Shown here piece by piece: positions 26,231-34,269 of a DNA stretch of 64,000 nucleotides. The position numbers and the translations under genes were made by a program. The DNA comes from CBDEFX01 sp965237635 (lineage in GTDB: Bacteria; Chloroflexota; Dehalococcoidia; Lucifugimonadales; CAUZJF01): positions 434,001 to 498,000 of the forward strand of contig CBDEFX010000001.1 of assembly GCA_965237635.1 (NCBI GenBank), written 5' to 3'. Position 1 is the first letter of the stretch; every line of letters starts with the position of its first letter. The notes below the pieces were generated by a model, which was not told the origin of the DNA, did no database searches, and saw only the letters and a list, made by a program, of their open reading frames with translations.

Positions 26231-27220
26231 ATGGACGCGCTGGTACTGGGAGGGACGCGGTTCGTGGGTCTTCATCTGGTCCAGCTGCTCCGTGACCAGG
26301 GCCATAGGGTCACTGTCCTGAACCGGGGCCAGACTCAAGGCGCACTTCCGGTCGGAGTCGATAGGATTGTGGCTGACCGCTCCAACCCGGTCGAGGTCGT
26401 CGCTGTGCTACGAGGGCGGCAGTTCGATGCCGCATTCGACATCTCCGGCTACACACCCGCAGAGGTTCGGCCGGTGGTCGACACACTTGATGGCAACGTT
26501 GGGGCCTACGTATTCTGCAGCACCGCCGCCGTCTATGCCGCCGGTGACGTAGCCCCGATTCGAGAGGACTCCCCGCTGAATCGAGGTGACGAGGCAGGCA
26601 CGTACTCCGGGGACAAGATTCTGTGTGAGGACCTCCTGTTGGAGGCCTTCGGCCAACGTGGCTTTCCCGCAACAATCATCAGACCGCCCTACGTCTACGG
26701 GCCGAACGACCACCTCGTGCAACGTCTGTTCGGCATCTTCGCCCGCCTGAGCCAGGGCAGGAAGATCATCGTGCCAGGAGAGGGCATGATGCTGATTCAC
26801 TCGGTGCACGTCGACGATCTGGCGTCGGCCTTCACTGCTGTACCGGGCCGCAGCGAAGCACCCGGACAGGCGTACAGTGTCGTGGGACAGGAGGCCATCA
26901 CCTTCAACGGGTTTCTCAGCGTGATCGCCTCGATCATGAGCGTTAACGCCGAGATAGTACACGTGGGCGCCCGTGAATACGAGACAATGCTTGAGGAGAT
27001 TGCTCCTATTCAGGCCGAGGAGATATTCGATTACGCCTGGCGGCAAAGCCATGTCTACACCAACGAGAAACTCCGTCAACTGGGTTGGACTCCCTTATAC
27101 GACTTACACGACGGGGTGGAAATGACTTACCGTTGGTGGTTGGAGCAAGGCATGGACAGAGAGCCTCGAGACATCGCGGCCGACGACGTGGCCCTTGCCT
27201 GGCTAGCTGACCGTACTTAG
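26231..27220 (+). CDS. NAD-dependent epimerase/dehydratase-like protein (extended SDR)
   Basis: Extended SDR of 329 aa. It opens MDALVLGGTRFVGLHLVQLL, with the glycine-rich NAD(P) site, and has NRGQT after the second strand. FCSTAAVYAAGD...DEAGTYSGDK carries the Ser and Tyr-x3-Lys equivalents, followed by RPPYVYGPNDH. It resembles the CSP41/atypical epimerase group. ATG 26231 is preferred over the GTG at 26222 because the Rossmann strand starts directly after it. The aldolase remnant begins 29 bp downstream with a strong ribosome site, so the two may form an operon. Substrate unknown. Confidence 0.83.
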   Translation: MDALVLGGTRFVGLHLVQLLRDQGHRVTVLNRGQTQGALPVGVDRIVADRSNPVEVVAVLRGRQFDAAFDISGYTPAEVRPVVDTLDGNVGAYVFCSTAAVYAAGDVAPIREDSPLNRGDEAGTYSGDKILCEDLLLEAFGQRGFPATIIRPPYVYGPNDHLVQRLFGIFARLSQGRKIIVPGEGMMLIHSVHVDDLASAFTAVPGRSEAPGQAYSVVGQEAITFNGFLSVIASIMSVNAEIVHVGAREYETMLEEIAPIQAEEIFDYAWRQSHVYTNEKLRQLGWTPLYDLHDGVEMTYRWWLEQGMDREPRDIAADDVALAWLADRT

Positions 27221-27249
27221 TCTATCGACACTTGCATCAGGAGGATCAT

Positions 27250-28008
27250 GTGGCCGTTAATTTGGCGAAACAGAGAATGCTGGAAGGCAAGCCGGCGATA
27301 GGGGCCGAGGCGGGACTCGGTTCCGCTCTTTCGGCAGAGCTGGTCTAGGCGATGGGGTTCGACCATATCGTGGTCGACAACCAGCACGGCCGGTGGGACG
27401 ACGAGTCGACGATGCGAGCTTTCCGAAGCATTGCGCTGGGACCGGCGGCGCCGATGGCACGTGTACGTCAGAACGATTACGGGGCCATAGGGCGCCTGCT
27501 CGACATCGGCGCCATGGGAGTCATCGTCCCGATGGTCAACTCCGCCGCCGAGGCCGAAGCGGCAGCCTATGCGACGCGCTATCCGCCGCGAGGGGGCCGT
27601 TCGGGAGGCCCGTTCGGGACTGGCTTCTTGGGCCCAAACTATGAGCAATGGATAGATGACCAAGTCTTCCTCGCGGTACAGATCGAGACGATCGAGGCCG
27701 TGGAGCATGCCGAGGAGACCATGGGCGTGCAAGGAGTGGACGGCTGCTGGATCGGCCCTCACGATCTAGGCAGGTCTATGGGAGTAGACCGGACCACGGC
27801 TGAGGGGAGCGAGGCCCACACAGCTGCCATCCGCAGGGCGATCGCGGCCTGTCACAAGACTAACAAGGTCCCAAGGATCTCGATGGGCACGGCCGAAGAC
27901 TGCCAGAGATGGATCGACGAGGGCTGCCTATTCGTGACGGCAGGGGAGGACACTGAGTGGGTCGTAAAAGGGGCGGAAGAGACGCTCAGGAAGCTGGGGC
28001 GAATGTAG
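27250..28008 (+). pseudogene. HpcH/HpaI-family aldolase with internal amber codon
   Basis: Class II 2-keto-3-deoxy-type aldolase. From GTG 27250, with AGGAGG six bases upstream, the frame reads LAKQRMLEGKPAIGAEAGLGSALSAELV, then meets TAG at 27346-27348 and continues AMGFDHIVVDNQHG in the same frame. Homologues have a sense codon there. The rest of the barrel is intact, with RVRQNDYGAIGRLLDIGA, VQIETIEAVEH and GPHDLGRSMG. Translation could restart at ATG 27352, giving 218 aa without the first strand and helix, but no good ribosome site precedes it. TAG is a normal stop elsewhere in the window, so recoding is not suggested. Confidence 0.8.
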
Positions 28009-28127
28009 GAGTTCGATCGCATGTAGGACGGCGCTCGCGTGTGATGCTATAGTGATTATTGAGGGTCGTGAGGTGCTTGGGTCCAGGCATCTTAGTCTGG
28101 GATAGTCCGGTCGGGAGGAGTACTCAT

Positions 28128-28880
28128 ATGTCACTGACTCACATGCAGATCAAGGAGCTCTTGGACGACAGCCGCAAGCACGACTGCAACGGCTACGGCC
28201 CCCAGGGCGTCTGCGTGAACATCGCCGCCGTCGCTGACCTGCCTTCGCGATTCGGCGACTTCCACGTAGTCGCCTTTTACACCGAGGATGGCAAAGAGTA
28301 TGCAGCATTCGTCCACGGCGACGTGTGCGAAGCTGAGGACTACCCGGTGCGCGTGCACTCGGAGTGCCTGACCGGCGACGCCATCGGCTCGCTGCGGTGC
28401 GACTGCCGTGACCAGCTGGAGGCCGCTCTGACCACGATTGGTCAAATGGACGGCGGGATGGTCCTTTACCTGCGCCAGGAGGGCCGCGGAATCGGGCTCG
28501 TCAACAAGATCCGGGCATACGGTCTCCAGGACCACGGGTACGACACGGTGGAGGCGAACGTCGAGCTGGGCTTTCGAGACGACGAGCGGGATTATAGTGT
28601 GGCTGCTCATATGATCGACTCTCTGCGGGTCAAGTCGATTCGGCTTATGACCAACAACCCTCGGAAGGTACGCGATCTCACTCGGCACGGAATCAAGGTC
28701 ACCGAACGCATACCTCTAGTCATCCCTCCCAATCCCTACAACGAGTTCTACCTCAAGACCAAAGCTACGAAGTCGGGACACTTGATCGACGGGCAGGGTA
28801 AGCAACGGATCCAGGAGCAGAGCGACCTCCCCGTTCTAGAGGGCATGGACCCGGAGCTGGTCGCCGCCGTCCAAAATTGA
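28128..28880 (+). CDS. ribA: GTP cyclohydrolase II
   Basis: First step of riboflavin synthesis, opening GTP to the pyrimidine precursor. The 250-aa protein has the zinc site HSECLTGDAIGSLRCDC (three Cys), the catalytic QEGRGIGL, and LMTNNPRKV near the C-terminus. No RibB (DHBP synthase) domain is fused. ATG 28128 follows GGGAGGAG; a longer upstream frame to 28059 has no support. No FMN riboswitch fits in the 119-bp leader. Confidence 0.94.
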   Translation: MSLTHMQIKELLDDSRKHDCNGYGPQGVCVNIAAVADLPSRFGDFHVVAFYTEDGKEYAAFVHGDVCEAEDYPVRVHSECLTGDAIGSLRCDCRDQLEAALTTIGQMDGGMVLYLRQEGRGIGLVNKIRAYGLQDHGYDTVEANVELGFRDDERDYSVAAHMIDSLRVKSIRLMTNNPRKVRDLTRHGIKVTERIPLVIPPNPYNEFYLKTKATKSGHLIDGQGKQRIQEQSDLPVLEGMDPELVAAVQN

Positions 28881-28935
28881 CCGACAGCAAACGAGCGTCC
28901 GCCGCGCCGCCCCGTCCTACGGAAAGGAGATCGCG

Positions 28936-29640
28936 ATGACCCTGGAGAATCGAATAGCGATTATTACAGGCGCGACGGGCGGAGTCGGAAGGGTTGCCGC
29001 TCGCCGGTTCGCTGACGAGGGAGCTCAGTTGGTCCTGCTCGGCCGGGATGGTATGCGTCTGAATGAGCTGGCGTCTGAGCTGGAGCTGCCCGAGGACCGA
29101 TATCTGGTCGCCGACGTCGACCTCACCGATCCCGAGGCAGTAGAGGCTGCGGCGAACAGTGTCGCCGAAAAGTTCGGCCGCATCGACATACTTCTACACC
29201 TGGCAGGTGGGTACTCCGGAAGCGAAAAGCTCGTCGACGTGCCGGCTACCGAGATGTCCGCGATGCTCGACCAACACGTCTGGACGACGTTCAACGTTTT
29301 CAAGGCATTCGGACCTAGCATCGAAGCGAGCGGACGCGGGAGGGTAATCGTGGTCTCGCATCGCGACGCGCTGAGCCCGCGCGGGAACAACGCCCCGTAC
29401 GTAGCAGCCAAGGCTGCTCAGGAGATCATGACGCAGTCTCTAGCGCAAGAACTCAAGGGGACCGGCGCCACCGCTAACGTGGTCCTGGTCCGCTCCATCG
29501 GTGCGGACCCCGACCGGGCGCCGACTCCGAAGAGTATGAAGACCACGCCAGAAGAGATCACGGCCTTGGTCCTGTACCTCTGCTCCGACGATGCCGCGAT
29601 GGTAAACGGCGCCCGGATCCCGCTGTACGGCAGCCCCTGA
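28936..29640 (+). CDS. Short-chain dehydrogenase/reductase (FabG-like)
   Basis: SDR of 234 aa with AIITGATGGVG, HLAGGYSGSE in place of NNAG, the catalytic Tyr-Lys in APYVAAKAAQ and a C-terminal VNGARIPLYG. AAGGAG stands eight bases before the ATG. It lies 55 bp behind ribA and is probably co-transcribed. Substrate unknown. Confidence 0.85.
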   Translation: MTLENRIAIITGATGGVGRVAARRFADEGAQLVLLGRDGMRLNELASELELPEDRYLVADVDLTDPEAVEAAANSVAEKFGRIDILLHLAGGYSGSEKLVDVPATEMSAMLDQHVWTTFNVFKAFGPSIEASGRGRVIVVSHRDALSPRGNNAPYVAAKAAQEIMTQSLAQELKGTGATANVVLVRSIGADPDRAPTPKSMKTTPEEITALVLYLCSDDAAMVNGARIPLYGSP

Positions 29641-29643
29641 CGT

Positions 29644-30325
29644 ATGTGAGCCAAGAGTCCCTCGATACGTCCCGATGCCGAATCGGGACTACTCGGGGAT
29701 ACGGGAGTAGGGGCCGTCGCCCGCCCGAATATCCCGAGCAGCCTGTCTGGGCGTATCGAGGGACCGGCCGCGTCACTAGGAACACGGTGTAAGTATGTAA
29801 GCCAAGAGCCCCTCGATACGTCCCGATGCCGAATCGGGACTACTCGGGGATACGGGAGTAGGGGCCGTCGCCCGCCCGAATATCCCGAGCAGCCTGTCTG
29901 GGCGTATCGAGGGACCAGCCGCGTCACTAGGAACACGGTGTGGGTATGTGAGCCAAGAGCCCCTCGATACGTCCCGATGCCGAATCGGGACTACTCGGGG
30001 ATACGGGAGTAGGGGCCGTCGCTCCCGCCCCGAATATCCCGAGTAGCCCGTCTGGGCGTATCGAGGGACCAGCCGCGCCACTAGGAACACGGTGCGAGTA
30101 CGTGAGCCAAGAGCCCCTCGATACGTCCCGATGCCGAATCGGGACTACTCGGGGATGCGGGAGTAAGGGCCGTCGCCCGCCCGAATATCCTGAGTAGCCC
30201 GTCTGGGCGTATTGAGGGACCAGGCATACCACCAGAGACTTACCCGGAGGCAGGTGGAGCGAGCTCCCCCCCCGCCCGAATATCCCGAGTAGTCCCGATG
30301 CCGCATCGGGACGTATCGAGGGACC
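29644..30325. repeat. Tandem array of four about 151-bp palindromic units
   Basis: Units begin with GTRAGCCAAGAG at 29646, 29797, 29948 and 30102, so the periods are 151, 151 and 154 bp. Each unit contains CCCTCGATACG, a hairpin TCCCGATGCCGAATCGGGA, ACTCGGGGATA, then TATCCCGAG and CGTATCGAGGG. The outer 11-bp arms are perfectly complementary, so each unit can form a branched cruciform. A degenerate inverted partial unit ends the array at 30270-30325. It fills the gap between the converging SDR and phosphohexomutase genes. Open frames within it are repeat artefacts. Confidence 0.9.
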
Positions 30326-30366
30326 AGAGTTGGCTGCGGCTGGTCTCCAGACCGGTGACGACGCTG

Positions 30367-31788
30367 TCACACCCCCGCGAGCCCCCGTACCTCTCCTAAG
30401 AGCGTATTCACTTCTTCCGGCGACTCTGCCTCGGCATAGATACGCACAAGTGGCTCGGTACCCGAGAACCGTACCAGAGCCCAGTATCCTCCTTCGAGCT
30501 CAAAACGAAAGCCGTCTCGTGTATCGATACTCTTGACTGGCTTGCCGCCGAGAGTCGACGGGTGGGCGGTCTTTACGCGGTCCTGGATCTCCGCGCGCTT
30601 GGCCTCTTCGAACTGCAGGTCCCAGCGATGGTAGTCGTGAGGGCCGACCTTATCGGTGAGCATTTGCAACAGCTCCGAGACGGTCTTCCCGGTCTTCACC
30701 ATCATGTCCAGGATCATGAGGCCGCTGAGAATGCCGTCCCGCTCGGGGATGTTTCCACGAAAGGCGTAACCGCCGCTCTCCTCGCCGGCCACCAGGGCGT
30801 CCTCTCTCATCATAATCTGGCCCAGGTACTTGAACCCGACCGGCGTGTCGAACACAGGCGCGCCGTACAGCTCCCCAAGCCGGTCTATCATGCTCGTCAT
30901 TGTGATGGAGCGCACCAACGGCCCGCGTTTTTTCTCGACCTCGAGCTGGTAAAGGCAGAGCAGAGCAAACGTCTGGAGCGTCGTGATGAATCGGCCGCGC
31001 TCGTCCACGATCCCCACGCGGTCGGCGTCGCCGTCGGTCGCGATGCCCACGTCTGCCTTCTGTTCACCAACGTGCTCGATGAGTGGCCCAAGGTTGTGGG
31101 CGAGGGGCTCGGGTTGGGACATCTCGGGGAACGCCGGGTTTCGTTCACTGTGTATCTCGGATAGGGTAGTGTCGCCGCCGGAGATCAATTTCGCAAAATA
31201 ACCGGCGCCGGCGCCGAACATCGAGTCCACGATTATCTTAAGCCCGGCACGCCGAATGCCCTCCAAGTCGACCTGCGGGGCAATGTGCTCGAGATACGGA
31301 GGCTCGGGGTCGAACAGCTCGATCAGCCCCTTTTTCCGCCCGATCGCCATCGTGATGCGCTCAATCTTGCCGGTGGCCTCGGCCTCGGCGATGTGCTTCT
31401 CCAGCTCTTCGATCACCTCGGGGGAGGCGCTACCACCGTAGTCAGGCTTAAATTTGAACCCGTTCCACTCCCCCGGGTTGTGGCTGGCCGTGATTACGAC
31501 CCCGCCTCCGGCGCCCCGGTCGACAAGGTTGTAGCTGATCACCGGAGTCGGTGCGGCCCGGTCGGTCAGCAGCGTCTTGATCCCGTTCGCTGCGGCAACC
31601 TCGGCCACCGCGGCCGCAAACTCCTCAGAGGCGAAACGTGTGTCGTACCCGACGACAAGTCCCCGGTCGGCGACGCCCTGCGCCTTCACCAGGTCGGCCG
31701 TGCCCTGCGCACACAGGCGGACGTTCCTGAACGTGAAGTCCTCGGCTATGATCCCGCGCCAGCCGTCCGTCCCGAATTTGATTTCCAA
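30367..31788 (-). CDS. Phosphoglucomutase/phosphomannomutase
   Basis: Alpha-D-phosphohexomutase of 474 aa that interconverts hexose 1- and 6-phosphates. It has the phosphoserine loop ITASHNPGEWNGFK, the Mg site DGDADRVGIVDE, the sugar loop GEESGGYAF and the phosphate loop RFSGTEPLVRIYAE. TTG 31788 (MEIKFGTDGWRG) is chosen because GGAGG stands seven bases upstream and family members begin there; the open frame extends further upstream without support. Sugar specificity is not determined. Confidence 0.93.
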   Translation of the reverse strand: MEIKFGTDGWRGIIAEDFTFRNVRLCAQGTADLVKAQGVADRGLVVGYDTRFASEEFAAAVAEVAAANGIKTLLTDRAAPTPVISYNLVDRGAGGGVVITASHNPGEWNGFKFKPDYGGSASPEVIEELEKHIAEAEATGKIERITMAIGRKKGLIELFDPEPPYLEHIAPQVDLEGIRRAGLKIIVDSMFGAGAGYFAKLISGGDTTLSEIHSERNPAFPEMSQPEPLAHNLGPLIEHVGEQKADVGIATDGDADRVGIVDERGRFITTLQTFALLCLYQLEVEKKRGPLVRSITMTSMIDRLGELYGAPVFDTPVGFKYLGQIMMREDALVAGEESGGYAFRGNIPERDGILSGLMILDMMVKTGKTVSELLQMLTDKVGPHDYHRWDLQFEEAKRAEIQDRVKTAHPSTLGGKPVKSIDTRDGFRFELEGGYWALVRFSGTEPLVRIYAEAESPEEVNTLLGEVRGLAGV

Positions 31789-31842
31789 AAGAGTTCCTCC
31801 TTCCCCTTGGTACTGGACCACCACCCGAGCCGAAGAACCTCC

Positions 31843-31915
31843 GTGTCCCCGAGTAGTCCCGATTCACCATCGGGAGGTATCGAGGGGCCTGTCCTGAGTA
31901 ATATCGAAGGGAGCC
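31843..31915. repeat. CCCTCGATACG-family palindrome (inverted copy)
   Basis: CCCCGAGTAGTCCCGAT, then ATCGGGAGGTATCGAGGGG, the same module as the 29.6-kb array, followed by a CCTGAG...CGAAGG palindrome. Confidence 0.65.
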
Positions 31916-31973
31916 TATCTAACGACAAACAGGTACATATGATAAGGCATCTCGCCGTCGCTGGGGCGGGCTC

Positions 31974-33416
31974 TCAGTCAAGGTCGGGAACGTGAGCCCG
32001 AAGCGAGAGCGCGACAGCAACGGCAGCCAGCACTGCGCCCGCCAGCAGGGTGTCACTGAACCCTCGGGCGATGGCCTCAAGCCTGGCGACTTCGATTGCT
32101 ACGCCCTGGTCGGCGAGCTCGGCCAGGTAGACTCTTTCCCGTATGGTGAAGATCGCGCCTGCCACTGCGACGCCGACTGCGAAGGCGAGCTGTCGTCCCG
32201 TTGCAACGGACGCGGACGCGGTCCCGAGCCGGTCGTTCGGGACCGACCCCATGATAAAGCTGGTGGCCACCGGCTCGAAGAGGCCCGCCGCGATACCGGC
32301 TAGCAGCAAAGCCGAAAGCAGTGTGACCTCGCTTGTTCCCAGGCCGAGCCGGCTCAGCCACAGGAGCGCCACCGCCATGAGCAGGTTCCCAAGGACGAGA
32401 AACGGCCGTGGTCCGAACCTATCTGAGAGTTGCCCCGCCGAGGGAGCGAGGAAGGTCCGCCCTATGAAGAACGCCGCGATGAAAAGGCCCATCTTTGTGG
32501 CCGAAAATCCCAAGGCGCCTGACAGGAAGAACGGGGCCACGAGAATGACCCCCATGTGGGAAAGGTAATGGCTGGCGAGCACCGACACCGCAAGACCATA
32601 CTGGCCGGTCTTGAATAGCATGAAGTCCACGATAGGACGGACGGACCTTCGTTCGGCCCAGACCAGGACAGACAAAAAGATAGCAGCGCCCACGCCAATT
32701 CCGACGACCTTCGGGCTTACGAATCCTAGCCTGCCTCCCTGGTTCACAACTAACAGGAACGATGCCAGAGTGCCGAACAGGGCGAACGCTCCGAGGTAGT
32801 CGACGGTGAACTGCGGCCGCTCGACCCTGTCTCGTGGCAGGAGCCACCATCCAAGGGCTGCCCCGAGAAGTCCCAACGGCACGCGGGAGTAGAAGAGGGC
32901 CCTCCAGCCAAATTCATCGAGGAGCAGCCCGCCGGCCAGTGGGCCTGCCGACAGGCCGACCCCAACCACCGCCCCCGAAAAGCCTAGCGCCTTGCCTCGC
33001 TCCCGCGTCGGGAAGGTGGCCGTGATGATGGCGTTCAGGTTCGACAGCATCATCGCGGAGCCGAAGGCCTGGAATATCCGGGCTCCTATTAGCTGCCAGA
33101 TGTTAGAGGAGCCGGCGGCCAGCACAAGCGCAAGTGTGAACACGACGAAGCCGAGGGTAAACATCCGGCGTCTGCCGGCCACGTCGCCGAGCCAGCCGAG
33201 GGTGAGCAAGAGGCCCACGCTCGTAGCCCAAAACGCCACGCTGACCCAGAGCACCGTGGAAGGGTCGATGTCAAACGCGGTCGCCAGGGCCGGATACGAG
33301 ACGTTCACCATCCCGCCGTCGAAGGTGGACATGAACGTGGCGATGGATACTACTGCCAGGACAGTCCATTTGCCGCGCGAGGCGCCGGACTGCCTTCGGG
33401 GTCTGTTGTCGATCAT
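31974..33416 (-). CDS. MFS drug exporter (DHA2, 14-TMS type)
   Basis: Membrane transporter of 480 aa with about 14 hydrophobic segments, expected to export toxic compounds by proton antiport. It has MSTFDGGMVNVSYPAL in helix 1, the loop GWLGDVAGRRRMF (motif A), and the antiporter motif-C-like GVGLSAGPLAGGLL. The divergent DUF697 gene shares a 129-bp intergenic region containing repeats that may be an operator. The substrate is not predictable. Confidence 0.9.
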   Translation of the reverse strand: MIDNRPRRQSGASRGKWTVLAVVSIATFMSTFDGGMVNVSYPALATAFDIDPSTVLWVSVAFWATSVGLLLTLGWLGDVAGRRRMFTLGFVVFTLALVLAAGSSNIWQLIGARIFQAFGSAMMLSNLNAIITATFPTRERGKALGFSGAVVGVGLSAGPLAGGLLLDEFGWRALFYSRVPLGLLGAALGWWLLPRDRVERPQFTVDYLGAFALFGTLASFLLVVNQGGRLGFVSPKVVGIGVGAAIFLSVLVWAERRSVRPIVDFMLFKTGQYGLAVSVLASHYLSHMGVILVAPFFLSGALGFSATKMGLFIAAFFIGRTFLAPSAGQLSDRFGPRPFLVLGNLLMAVALLWLSRLGLGTSEVTLLSALLLAGIAAGLFEPVATSFIMGSVPNDRLGTASASVATGRQLAFAVGVAVAGAIFTIRERVYLAELADQGVAIEVARLEAIARGFSDTLLAGAVLAAVAVALSLRAHVPDLD

Positions 33417-33429
33417 GTTGGAGTCGTGA

Positions 33430-33467
33430 TTGGTACGCCTACCACGTCAGGTTGGTACGGTTGTACC
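33430..33467. promoter_or_regulatory. Possible operator repeats between divergent genes
   Basis: TTGGTACG occurs at 33430-33437 and 33452-33459, 22 bp apart, and the second overlaps the palindrome GGTACGGTTGTACC. This could be a repressor site for the MFS gene. No regulator gene is adjacent. Confidence 0.3.
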
Positions 33468-33545
33468 TCCCATCCACCTCGGGAGGCGAGTACCATCGGT
33501 CGTAAGCCGGGTATTCAGCCCCGAGTATGATACAGGAGGCGTGCC

Positions 33546-34109
33546 TTGGTGGATAAGAGTGAAGAAGCTGAGCGGATCGTAAAAACCCACGTTCTCTGGT
33601 CGGCCGGAGCCGGTCTAATGCCGGTCCCGCTGTTCGACATCGCAGCCGTGACCGCAGTCCAGATGGACATGCTGAAGCAGCTAGCCGACCTCTATGAGAT
33701 CGACTTCTCGAAGTCGACCGGCAAGACGTTTGTCTCGGCCCTGACCGGAAGCACCTTCGCGAGGATCGGCGCCTCCCTGGTCAAAGCGGTGCCCGGAGTC
33801 GGGACCGTCATCGGCGGAGTATCGATGTCCGTCATGTCGGGCGCGTCGACCTATGCGGTCGGTCGGGTGGCTATCAGCCACTTCGGGTCCCAAGGCGGCC
33901 TTTTGGACATAGACATGGACTCAGCCAAGAAAGCGTATAGCGAGGCCTTTGAGCGCGGCAAGCAGTTCGTCGCAGACCTCAAGAATGAGAGCAAGGCATC
34001 CAAGGATGTCTATGAGGGGCTAGACAGGCTCGGGCAGCTGAAAGAAAAGGGAGTCATTACCGAAGAGGAGTTCGAGGCCCAGAAACAGAAGCTCCTCGAT
34101 AGGCTCTAA
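33546..34109 (+). CDS. DUF697-like membrane-associated protein with C-terminal SHOCT domain
   Basis: Protein of 187 aa. The first 120 residues (AERIVKTHVLWSAGAGLMPVPLFDIAAVTAVQ, hydrophobic, with a second segment SLVKAVPGVGTVIGGVSMSVM) resemble YcjF/DUF697. The last 30 residues, LDRLGQLKEKGVITEEEFEAQKQKLL, form a typical SHOCT oligomerisation motif. The start is TTG 33546 or GTG 33549, both within range of AGGAGG (33534-33539). Function unknown. Confidence 0.75.
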   Translation: MVDKSEEAERIVKTHVLWSAGAGLMPVPLFDIAAVTAVQMDMLKQLADLYEIDFSKSTGKTFVSALTGSTFARIGASLVKAVPGVGTVIGGVSMSVMSGASTYAVGRVAISHFGSQGGLLDIDMDSAKKAYSEAFERGKQFVADLKNESKASKDVYEGLDRLGQLKEKGVITEEEFEAQKQKLLDRL

Positions 34110-34269
34110 CGCTCTGTCACCCGTGATCTGATGGGAGGCTTTCACCCCCATCCTAACCTTCCCCCATCGAGGGGGAAGGGATTCCATCCTCTCCCTTGAC
34201 CCTTGACGGGAGAGGAATGAGGTGAGGGTGAATATGCCGTTCAAGTTATACGTGACAGCGCCCTGCTAG

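Noticed and set aside
27346..27348. TAG decoded as pyrrolysine in the aldolase
   Set aside because: Several neighbouring genes use TAG as their normal stop, and homologous aldolases have no reason for pyrrolysine at this place.
28009..28127. FMN riboswitch upstream of ribA
   Set aside because: The 119-bp leader is too short and lacks the conserved FMN-box blocks.
29644..30325. CRISPR array
   Set aside because: The period is about 151 bp and the whole unit repeats; there are no unique spacers between short repeats and no cas genes.
29418..30370. Overlapping minus-strand open frames with repeated peptide segments (RPDRLLGIFG, VSPSSPDSASGRIEG)
   Set aside because: They are the translation of the 151-bp palindromic repeat; the unit is not a multiple of three throughout and no ribosome sites fit.
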